NCBI GenBank assembly: GCA_964513745.1 | Contig: CAZEOK010000080.1 | Location: forward strand, 1-14,302 | From: DATDCY01 sp964513745 | GTDB taxonomy: Bacteria; JAUVQV01; DATDCY01 | DNA: 14,302 bases | Direction of reading: 5' to 3' | Shown: positions 6,157 to 12,646 of the stretch, piece after piece | Position numbering within the stretch: the stretch's first letter is position 1 | Layout: every line of letters starts with the position of its first letter | Notes under the pieces: model-generated | What the model saw: only the letters and a program-made list of their open reading frames with translations | The model's database searches: none | What the model was told of the DNA's origin: nothing | Translations under genes and position numbers: made by a program

Positions 6157-7752
6157 GTGGTCGTGGAGACGCCCACCGGGCGGACATCCCCGGGTCCCGC
6201 AACCCCGGATTTCATCCTGAACAACCTCGACCTTCCCGAGCCGTCGGGCGCAGGCGTCCCGCTCCCGGACGACGGCGATACTCCCCGAAAGCACCGTCGT
6301 CGCCGCCATTCAGCAGCGAGTGCTCCCGGCCAGACGCGCCCAGCGTTCATGCGGGCAACCGATCCGATCCTGAGGTGGGGTCCGCCCGCGCTGCTGGCGT
6401 TTGCCCCGCTGGCCTGGGGGAGCGTCGAGGCCTGGTCGGAGATGGTGGTTGTTGCCGGGGCGGCGGCCATCGGCGCCGTCTGGCTTCTGCGCCTGGCCCT
6501 GTGCCCGGAGTGCTGCGCCGCGGACCGGTCGACCCGCGGTCACCTCGGTTCCTGGTCGGCCGGGCTGCACTTCCCGCTGGTTGCCGTGGCGGGCGTCGGT
6601 GTGCTGCAATTGGTGCCGCTCGGGCCTCTGGCAGCCGCGGTCTCCCCGATCGGGGCGGAGATTCAGCGTCAGGCGGGACTTGCCACGGGGTCCCTGACCC
6701 TGTCGGTGGCCCCCCAGGAGACGCTCCACGCGCTCGCGCAGCTGGCAGCTTATTCACTGCTTTTTTTTGCGGTCTTCGACGGAATCCCCGGCCCCGCCGA
6801 GGTCCGGCGACTCGCTGCGGCCTTCGTGGTTCTCGGCTTTGCACACGCGCTGGGAGGCATCCTCTGGCACTATCAGAGCACCGGCCGGGCCTATTGGGGG
6901 GCGATCACCGCCGGCAACTCGTTCGGGCCCTACATCAACCGCAACCACTTCGCCTGCCTGATGGGCATGACGGTTCCGTTCGGGATCGGGTTTCTGTTGA
7001 GCCGCAGCCACCGTCGCCCACCCCCCGACGGCGATTCCGGAGAGCCTGGGGCGAACAGCACCTCCCGTCGGGCGGAGCGGGACTCGCAGCGGTTTCTCTT
7101 CGGTTTCATCGTTTCGGTCATGGCCGGTGCGCTGGGGCTCTCGCTCTCGCGCGGCGGCATCGTGAGCACGCTCGCGGCGCTCTCGGTGCTCGCCGTCGCC
7201 ATTGGCGCCAGGCAGGCGACCCGCAGGCATCTCTGGAAGGCCGCGGCCGCCATTGCGGCTGCCCTCGCGTTCACCGTCTGGCTCGCCGCACAGCCGCTGC
7301 TCGATCGGCTGGGCACCCTTGCGGACAGCGCCGCGGCTGCACCACGCACGAGCATCTGGGCGGACACCCTGCGCATTGCGGCGGATTTCCCGTTGTTCGG
7401 CACAGGATTCGGCACGTTGGTCGAGGCCTTCCCACGCTACCAGACCATGAGCGCGGGATACCTGGTGACGCATGCCCACAACGACTGGCTGCAACTGCTT
7501 GCCGAGGGCGGCCTGGCCGGGACACTCGCCGTCCTCGTGCTCCTCGGGGGGTACGCCGCTGCGGCTGCGAAACGGCTTGCCCGCCGCCGCGACCGTGAGG
7601 CGGTCTTCATCGCGTTGGGCGGTCTTGGCGGCATGCTGGCGTTTCTGCTGCACTCCTTCACTGAGTTCAACGCCCACATCCCGGCCAACGCCCTGTGGTT
7701 CACCGTGCTCGCCGCCTTGACGCTCAAAACGCTCTCGAGCAGAATGGCGTAG
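6157..7752 (+). CDS. O-antigen ligase/polymerase-like membrane protein (Wzy_C family)
   Basis: Proteins of this family join or polymerise undecaprenyl-linked glycans on the periplasmic side of the inner membrane. The 531-residue product has about ten or more hydrophobic segments and the family's large loop. That loop includes PRTSIWADTLRIA (with Arg397) and the hallmark HAHNDWLQLLAEGG starting at His439. The first 64 residues are hydrophilic, rich in Pro and Arg (KHRRRRHS), and unlike most relatives. A later ATG at 6349 would remove them, but it has no ribosome binding site, whereas GTG 6157 is preceded by a GGGGGAGAGG stretch. A run of eight T (6761-6768) encodes the LLFF at about residues 202-205, and a slip there would truncate the protein early. 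Ligase versus polymerase cannot be told from sequence alone. Confidence 0.87.
   Translation: MVVETPTGRTSPGPATPDFILNNLDLPEPSGAGVPLPDDGDTPRKHRRRRHSAASAPGQTRPAFMRATDPILRWGPPALLAFAPLAWGSVEAWSEMVVVAGAAAIGAVWLLRLALCPECCAADRSTRGHLGSWSAGLHFPLVAVAGVGVLQLVPLGPLAAAVSPIGAEIQRQAGLATGSLTLSVAPQETLHALAQLAAYSLLFFAVFDGIPGPAEVRRLAAAFVVLGFAHALGGILWHYQSTGRAYWGAITAGNSFGPYINRNHFACLMGMTVPFGIGFLLSRSHRRPPPDGDSGEPGANSTSRRAERDSQRFLFGFIVSVMAGALGLSLSRGGIVSTLAALSVLAVAIGARQATRRHLWKAAAAIAAALAFTVWLAAQPLLDRLGTLADSAAAAPRTSIWADTLRIAADFPLFGTGFGTLVEAFPRYQTMSAGYLVTHAHNDWLQLLAEGGLAGTLAVLVLLGGYAAAAAKRLARRRDREAVFIALGGLGGMLAFLLHSFTEFNAHIPANALWFTVLAALTLKTLSSRMA
6761..6768 (+). repeat. Homopolymer run of eight T inside the ligase-like gene
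   Basis: Eight consecutive T lie in frame (codons CTT TTT TTT) about 38% of the way into the gene. By eye this is one of only three A or T runs of seven or more in this GC-rich window. All three lie in consecutive polysaccharide genes. Gain or loss of one base would shift the frame. Confidence 0.9.
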
Positions 7753-7757
7753 CGTCC

Positions 7758-8464
7758 ATGAAGATCTCCGTCGTCATCCCCCTCTACAACGAGAGGTTTT
7801 TTTTCCGCAACTCCTCGAACAGGTTCGGGCAGTGCCGCTGGAGAAGGAGATCATCGTTGTCGAGGATTGCTCCACCGACGGCACGCGGGAGCTCGCGCGG
7901 GAGTTTGCGGCCGGCGGCTGGGCGGGAGACGGGCTCAACGATCTGCGCGTCCTCTTCCACGAGAAGAACCAGGGCAAGGGCGCGGCCATCCGCACCGGGC
8001 TGCGCCATGTCAGCGGCGATATCGTGATTGTGCAGGACGCCGACCTGGAGTACGACCCGAGGGATTACCCCGAGCTGATCAAGCCGATCCTGTCGGGGCG
8101 GGCCGACGCCGTGTACGGCTCCCGGTTTCTCGGCGCGCCGCACCGCACCCACATGTTCTGGCACTTTGCGGCCAACCGCTTCCTGACCCTCATGTCGAAC
8201 ATGTTCACGAACCTCAACCTCACCGACATGGAGACGTGCTACAAGGTCTTCAAGGCGGAATTCGCGCCGCGGATCGTGCTCAGGTCCGACCGTTTCGGCT
8301 TCGATCCTGAGATCACCGCGCGGCTCGCCCGCTTGAAGTGTCGCTTCTACGAGGTGCCCATCTCGTACTACGGCCGGGACTACGCCGAGGGCAAGAAGAT
8401 CACCTGGAGGGACGGCTTCGTCGTCCTCTGGGCCATCCTGCGCTTCAACCTCTGGGACCGTTAG
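7758..8464 (+). CDS. Family 2 glycosyltransferase (polyprenyl-phosphate transferase type), frame broken at a T8 run
   Basis: The gene opens at ATG 7758 with the family N-terminus MKISVVIPLYNER. It then needs a -1 shift (or one extra T) inside the eight T at 7797-7804 to continue as FFFPQLLEQVRAVPLEKEI and onward. Read that way it gives about 236 residues with the normal GT2 fold: VVEDCSTDGTRE, NQGKGAAIRTG, the metal-binding DADLEYDP, and GSRFLG. It is close to the dolichyl-phosphate mannose synthase-like group that transfers sugar to a polyprenyl phosphate. It has no C-terminal membrane anchor segments. Without the shift, the first frame stops at 8027 and the catalytic frame is open only from a GTG at 7832, which lacks the first nucleotide-binding strand. 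It follows the ligase-like gene by 5 bases and ends the plus-strand block. Family is certain; whether it is intact, regulated or a sequence error is open. Confidence 0.88.
7797..7805 (+). other. T8 slippage or frameshift site in the glycosyltransferase gene
   Basis: In the frame of ATG 7758 the codons read AGG TTT TTT TTC CGC. The heptamer T TTT TTC (7799-7805) has the X-XXY-YYZ layout of a -1 ribosomal slip site, and the eight-T run could also support transcriptional slippage or slipped-strand mispairing. A slip by -1, or a ninth T, yields RFFFPQLL, which restores the normal spacing between the NE and LL motifs of GT2 proteins. I see no obvious stimulatory hairpin just downstream. Confidence 0.7.
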
Positions 8465-8604
8465 CCGGGGTCGGCAGGGAGGCCCTGACGCGCCCCGGCG
8501 GCGTTGCCGCTTGCGTCGCTTGTGCGGCGGGCACCAGCCCGCCTCCGCGTGCGCCGCGCGGCTGCCTTGCCGGAGCGCGCAAGGACGCTCCCTGCCGACT
8601 CCGG
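8465..8604. repeat. Large imperfect palindrome 1 (about 140 bases) after the glycosyltransferase gene
   Basis: The outer arms 8465-8481 and 8588-8604 are complementary at 16 of 17 positions. The tip GCGGGC-ACCA-GCCCGC (8527-8542) is perfect, and both share the same centre near 8534.5, so the whole segment folds on itself. The middle of each arm pairs only partly. A secondary hairpin CTGCCG-ACTC-CGGCAG lies at 8592-8607. The palindrome begins at the first base after the glycosyltransferase stop. It may stop or protect transcripts arriving from both sides of this convergent junction, but no U tract follows it directly. The stretch 8605-8685 that follows contains a T6 run at about 8628-8633 and no gene I can recognise. 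Confidence 0.75.
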
Positions 8605-8685
8605 CAGCACGTTCAACGGATGTCAGGTTTTTTCAGGCGCGTCGTCTCTCACGTGACTGCTCGCGGACGCGCATTGAACAACCGT

Positions 8686-8815
8686 GGACCGTGGTAAGAG
8701 CGTTGCCCTCGCTTCGCTGGGCAATGGTAGGGAGTGCATCGGCGTTTGGCCGGTACGCATCGATGTCAGGCGTTCCCCCATTGCCCAGCGAAGCGAGGGC
8801 GACCATACCCGGTCC
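8686..8815. repeat. Large imperfect palindrome 2 (about 130 bases), MITE-like
   Basis: Perfect 23-bp inverted arms lie at 8705-8727 and 8778-8800, each containing CCAGCGAAGCGAGGGC or its complement. Partly matching flanks extend the symmetry to GGACCG (8686-8691) and CGGTCC (8810-8815). The inner part pairs weakly. A tandem ACCGTGG pair overlaps the left end (8681-8694). No transposase frame is present. The size and the long terminal arms resemble a miniature inverted-repeat element or a strong hairpin at the junction of two convergent transcription units. It shares no obvious sequence with palindrome 1. Confidence 0.75.
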
Positions 8816-8848
8816 GTTCTAGTGCACGTGCTGCCCGAGTGACCCGGG

Positions 8849-10444
8849 CTAACGGGGAACGGCGAAGCGCCGGATGACGGCTTCGGCGGCCCGCAGGCCG
8901 TCGACAGCCGCCGAGACGATACCGCCGGCGTACCCGGCGCCCTCGCCGGCCGGGTAGAGCCCGCCGACGCTGCTCTGGCCCTCCCCGTCGCGCAGCACCC
9001 GCACCGGCGAGGAGCTGCGCGTTTCGACACCCGTGAGCAGGGCGTCGGGGTTCGAGAAACCCCGGAGCTTGCGCTCGAGTGCCGGGATCGCCTCGTGCAA
9101 TGCCTGCACCGCGAACCGGGGCAGGCACTGTGCGAGGTCGCCGGGGAGATACCCCGGCCGGTAGGTCGGCAGCACCTCGCCGAGACGCTCTGAAGGCCGC
9201 CCGGCGCGGAAATCGGCGAGCCGCTGCACCGGCGCCGCGTGACCGCCGCCGCCGTGGGCGAAGGCGGCGCGCTCCCATCGCCGCTGGAAATCCAGCCCCG
9301 CGAGCGGGTCTGAGCCACCGAAGTCCTCGGGACGGACGCTGACGAGCAGGGCACTGTTGGCGTTGCGGCCGTCGCGCGCGAAACGGCTCATCCCGTTGGT
9401 CACGACGCCGTCCGCCTCGGAGGCCGCCGGGACGACGTCGCCCCCCGGACACATGCAGAAGGAGTATACCGACCGTCCGTGTGGGCCATGGTGCACGAGC
9501 TTGTACTCGGCGGCGCCGAGGCGCGGGTGACCCGCGGCTTGGCCATACTGCGAACGGTCGATGTCGGCCTGCAGGTGCTCGATCCGGACGCCGAGAGAAA
9601 ACGGCTTGGGCGCCAGCGCGACCCCGCGGGCGTGCAGTATCGCGAAGGTGTCGCGAGCACTGTGCCCCGCCGCAAGGACGACCGCGCGGGCGGGTATGAA
9701 ATCCGCGCCGTCGACGATCACACCGAGCAGTTGCCCCGTCTCGACGACGAAGTCGCAGACCCGTTGTCCGAAGCGCGTCTCCCCTCCGGCGGCGAGAATG
9801 CGCGCGCGCAGGGCCGGGACGATGCGTCGCAGGTTGTCGGTGCCGATGTGCGGCTTTGACGAGACGAGGATCTCAGGCGGGGCGCCGCAGGCAGCCAACT
9901 CCGCGAAGACCTTGTGGCGGCGCTCGTCCCCGATCAGGGTGTAGAGCTTGCCGTCGGAGAAAGTCCCGGCGCCCCCCTCCCCGAAGACGACGTTGGACTC
10001 GGGGTCAAAGACACCGCGCTCGAGCAGGGCGGCGACATCGGCTGCGCGTCGTTCGACGGGCTGCCCGCGCTCGAGCAGCAGCGGGCGATAGCCGCTTTCG
10101 GCGAGCAGCAGTGCGGCGAAGAGTCCCGCGGGGCCGCTGCCGACGACCACGGGGCGTTCCGCGAGTGCTTCCGTCCCCGGTTGCGGGGGGGCGTACCAGT
10201 GCTCCGGCGCCGGTTCGATCTTCCCGGGTGCGGCGCGCGCAAGAACGGCGGCGGGATCAGCGACTTCGACGTCCAGCAGATAGACGATCAGGACGCGGTT
10301 CTTCTTGCGCGCATCCACCGACCGGCGCGCCACGCGCCAGGCGAGCAGTTCCGCAGTGGGAATCCCCAGCCGCTCGAGCAAGGCGGCGCGCACCGCCGCC
10401 TCGTCGTGCTCGAGAGGAAGACGGACCTCGAAGACGCGGATCAT
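8849..10444 (-). CDS. FAD-dependent dehydrogenase, COG2509-type, function unknown
   Basis: This is an uncharacterised flavoprotein family, presumed to be a cytoplasmic oxidoreductase. The 531-residue product has an N-terminal domain of about 90 residues (MIRVFEVRLPLEH..., with KKNRVLIVYLLDVEV). A Rossmann FAD-binding motif VVVGSGPAG (99-107) follows, then VVFGEGGAGTFSDGKL, the Cys-containing YSFCMCPGG segment, ATG-like strand VVLAAGHSARD, and a C-terminal FAD-binding stretch GLYPAGEGAGYAGGI. ATG 10444 was chosen because the family begins MIRV and because it lies 7 bases after the stop of the upstream flavoprotein, with AGGA upstream. A run of seven G on the plus strand (10185-10191) lies inside the gene. 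It is last in the minus-strand operon and convergent with the polysaccharide block. Substrate and partner are unknown. Confidence 0.9.
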   Translation of the reverse strand: MIRVFEVRLPLEHDEAAVRAALLERLGIPTAELLAWRVARRSVDARKKNRVLIVYLLDVEVADPAAVLARAAPGKIEPAPEHWYAPPQPGTEALAERPVVVGSGPAGLFAALLLAESGYRPLLLERGQPVERRAADVAALLERGVFDPESNVVFGEGGAGTFSDGKLYTLIGDERRHKVFAELAACGAPPEILVSSKPHIGTDNLRRIVPALRARILAAGGETRFGQRVCDFVVETGQLLGVIVDGADFIPARAVVLAAGHSARDTFAILHARGVALAPKPFSLGVRIEHLQADIDRSQYGQAAGHPRLGAAEYKLVHHGPHGRSVYSFCMCPGGDVVPAASEADGVVTNGMSRFARDGRNANSALLVSVRPEDFGGSDPLAGLDFQRRWERAAFAHGGGGHAAPVQRLADFRAGRPSERLGEVLPTYRPGYLPGDLAQCLPRFAVQALHEAIPALERKLRGFSNPDALLTGVETRSSSPVRVLRDGEGQSSVGGLYPAGEGAGYAGGIVSAAVDGLRAAEAVIRRFAVPR

Positions 10445-10451
10445 CGTCCGG

Positions 10452-11771
10452 TCATTCCTGAGGATTCCGTGCAGATGCCGGGATTCTGGCGACGGGGCGA
10501 AGGACCCGGGCCGCCGCCGCCGATCCGGCGGTGTGCCCCGAGGACCAGGCCCACTGGAGATTGAACCCGCCGCAGTCGCCATCGATGTCGAGAAGCTCTC
10601 CGGCGAGGAAGAGCCCGGGTGCAAGGCGCGATTCCAGGCTCGCCGGCTTCACTCCCGAGACGTCGATCCCGCCGGCCGTAACCTGGGCCCCGGTCCACGA
10701 GTCGGTGCCGGTGACCTCGAAGCGCCACCCCTTGAGCGTTGCGGCGATGGCGGCGATTTGCGGATCGCCCAGGGAGGCGGCGGGCTGGTTGGGATCGGGG
10801 ATGCCTGACTCCTTCAGAATTGGGGCGATCAACCGCTTGTTCAGAAAGCCGATCAGTGCGAGTTCAGCGGTCACACCGGAGCGGCCTGAGAAGCGCCGGT
10901 GCAGCAGCGTTACCAGATCGTCAGCGGCAACCTCCTGGCAGATGTCCAGGCGCACGCTTGTCCGCTCGCCCCCCTGTACCCGCTCGGCGACTCGGCGGCT
11001 CAGGTCGAGGATCGGCGGGCCCGAGAGGCCGGTTTCGGTGAAGAGGATCTCCCCGGAGGCAATGTTCTCCCTGGCGCCGGGGAGTCGGTCGGGGAGGGGC
11101 GTACGCTGTCCTTGCGGCACGAGCATCGCCGTCCCCTCGAGCTTCACACCCTTGAGGTGCTTCAGGAACGGCGAGGCGACACGGATGCGCGTCAGGGCAG
11201 GGAATGGCTCGATCAGGAGATGGCCGAGTGGTCGCACCAGGTCGTAGCCGCTGCCGTTCGAGCCAAGCTGTGGGGAGGCCCGCCCGCCGCTGGCGAGGAC
11301 GACGGCGGCGCCCCGGAAGGTCCCGCCGTGCGTGGCGACATCCCAGGCGCCGTGCCGCCGGTCAAGGCGCCTCGCGATGGCATCGCAGTGGATCTCGACC
11401 CCCAGGCGCGCAAGCTCGTGGCGCAGAAGGTCGAGAACGGCGGAGGCCTGGCCGGAGCGCGGAAAGATCTTCCCGCCATCCTCTTCGCGCACCGCAAGGC
11501 CGAGCTCCGCGAAAAAGCGCAGGGTCGCATCGAGTCCGAAAGCGGCCAGCGCCGCGCCGGCGAATCCGGGATTCCTGCCGTGGTAGCGGCGCAACTCCAG
11601 GTGCGCGTTCGCGAGATTGCAGCGACCGTTGCCGGTGGCGAGGAGTTTCTTGCCGACGCGCGGCAGCCGCTCCAGCAGGGTGACTTTCGCCCCCAGCCGC
11701 GCCGCGGCGATCGCGGCGACCATCCCGGCTGCGCCGCCGCCGACGACGATCACCCCGTTCGAGGCGTCCAC
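10452..11771 (-). CDS. BaiN/HI0933-family NAD(P)/FAD-dependent oxidoreductase
   Basis: The family is broad and mostly uncharacterised. The BaiN name comes from a bile-acid reductase and need not apply here. The 439-residue product has the FAD motif VIVVGGGAAGMVAA (7-20), the family signature ATGNGRCNLAN (45-55), and the C-terminal FAD segment LFLAGELLDIDGDCGGFNLQ with WAWSSGHTAG. The middle part with AGGIDVSGV and TGLSGPPILDLSR is also typical. About 18 residues at the C-terminus extend past the usual end. GTG 11771 lies 4 bases after the stop of the upstream membrane-protein gene, so coupling is likely. A GTG at codon 7 is a possible alternative. It forms a tandem flavoprotein pair with the next gene. 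Family is confident; the reaction is unknown. Confidence 0.92.
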   Translation of the reverse strand: MDASNGVIVVGGGAAGMVAAIAAARLGAKVTLLERLPRVGKKLLATGNGRCNLANAHLELRRYHGRNPGFAGAALAAFGLDATLRFFAELGLAVREEDGGKIFPRSGQASAVLDLLRHELARLGVEIHCDAIARRLDRRHGAWDVATHGGTFRGAAVVLASGGRASPQLGSNGSGYDLVRPLGHLLIEPFPALTRIRVASPFLKHLKGVKLEGTAMLVPQGQRTPLPDRLPGARENIASGEILFTETGLSGPPILDLSRRVAERVQGGERTSVRLDICQEVAADDLVTLLHRRFSGRSGVTAELALIGFLNKRLIAPILKESGIPDPNQPAASLGDPQIAAIAATLKGWRFEVTGTDSWTGAQVTAGGIDVSGVKPASLESRLAPGLFLAGELLDIDGDCGGFNLQWAWSSGHTAGSAAAARVLRPVARIPASARNPQE

Positions 11772-11775
11772 CGGC

Positions 11776-12372
11776 CTATCGCTGGTTCGCGACGTAGAAC
11801 GTGAGCAGGCACCCGGCGGTCAGCAGGCAGGTTGCGACCCAGAAGAGGGGGATGTGCCAGGGCGAGCCCTGCAGGGCGACCAGATCGAGGGTGAACAACA
11901 CGATACCGAGGTGCAGGAGCGACGAACCTGAGCGCAGGGCGATGCCGCGGCCGGAGAAGCGCAGGCGCGCACCGGCGAGTACGAGGCCGAGGATCGCCGC
12001 CTGAAGCAGGGCCGAGAGTCCGAGCAGGAATCCGAGGGAGAAGCGGACGCCGCCGAACGGGAGGGCGGCGAAGCCAAGCGCGAGCATCCCCCCTGAATAG
12101 CCGAGCAGCGCCCGCTGCGAGAGGAGCCGCTTCGGGATGCAGAGCACGAGCCAGACGATGAGCAGGACGACGAGCGGCGCCGCCAGGCGGTTCATCATCT
12201 CCTGGAATTCCGGCACCGACCAGCCGGGCCGGACGGCGTGCGACTTGTAATAGAACATCCCCCAGAGCGCGAGCGCGCCGAAGGCGGCGAGCGTGACCGC
12301 TGTCAGCAGCACGAGCGCCAGGTCCCAGCCGATGGCCCGCCGCGGCCGCGCCTGCTGCGTGCCAGTGCTCAC
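11776..12372 (-). CDS. Polytopic membrane protein of unknown function
   Basis: I recognise no family. The 198-residue product has six likely membrane helices at about 18-42, 63-80, 87-104, 110-135, 150-168 and 172-194, with a basic N-terminus (ARPRRAIGWD) that probably faces the cytoplasm. A loop of about 20 residues (HAVRPGWSVPEFQEMMNR) lies between helices 1 and 2. There is no CXXC and no heme-type WWD motif. The GTG at 12372 was chosen because AAAGG lies about 9 bases upstream, whereas an upstream in-frame start at 12414 would add a hydrophilic 14-residue stretch with no ribosome binding site. It follows the CcsA-like gene across a 274-base gap holding a repeat and is closely followed by the two flavoprotein genes. 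A link to membrane redox chemistry or cytochrome assembly is a guess from context. Confidence 0.8.
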   Translation of the reverse strand: MSTGTQQARPRRAIGWDLALVLLTAVTLAAFGALALWGMFYYKSHAVRPGWSVPEFQEMMNRLAAPLVVLLIVWLVLCIPKRLLSQRALLGYSGGMLALGFAALPFGGVRFSLGFLLGLSALLQAAILGLVLAGARLRFSGRGIALRSGSSLLHLGIVLFTLDLVALQGSPWHIPLFWVATCLLTAGCLLTFYVANQR

Positions 12373-12454
12373 GAGAATCGACCTTTCGGTGCGGGTCGTC
12401 TGCTGGGTGCGCACGGGCTTCCGTGTCCCTCACACTCAAAGCGTGCTCCGGGCG

Positions 12455-12583
12455 GCGAGGTGGCGGGAGCGTTCCTTCGGTCGTGCGTCTCAGCCGCCGG
12501 CCCGGAGTGTCGCCCAGGGCTCGCCTGCTCGTAACTCGCCTCCGGCTCAGACAACGAGCAGGCGTCCCTGCGGGACCGCCCCG
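12455..12583 (+). repeat. Dispersed structured repeat, copy 2
   Basis: This is the partner of 882-1012, in the same orientation on the plus strand and therefore antisense to its neighbours. Its outer stem is a perfect 10 bp (12522-12531 with 12555-12564), its inner hairpin is GCC-TCC-GGC (12538-12546), and its 3' hairpin GTCCC-TGC-GGGAC (12564-12576) is unchanged. It occupies about half of the 274-base gap between the membrane-protein gene and the CcsA-like gene. In the rest of the gap (12373-12454 and 12584-12646) I see only the ribosome binding site of the membrane-protein gene and no terminator with a U tract. Confidence 0.85.
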
Positions 12584-12646
12584 CCGCAGCCCTTGCCACT
12601 GACACATACGGCAGCTTTCCCGCCTTCGGAGAAGAATCGCGTGAGA

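Noticed and set aside
5314..6309. 331-codon minus-strand frame opposite the OPX gene
   Set aside because: The OPX gene is certain from its Poly_export and SLBB motifs. The antisense frame has no domain signature.
8465..8640. Classical rho-independent terminator at palindrome 1
   Set aside because: The only T run (about 8628-8633) starts more than 20 bases after the stem ends, so the hairpin plus U-tract layout is not met. A termination role remains possible but is not shown.
8686..8815. Integron attC site
   Set aside because: The palindrome has the right size range but lacks the conserved GTTRRRY core ends, and there is no integrase or cassette structure around it.
8623..9354. 243-codon minus-strand frame through palindrome 2 and the end of the COG2509 gene
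   Set aside because: It is out of frame with the certain flavoprotein gene on the same strand and owes part of its length to the palindrome.
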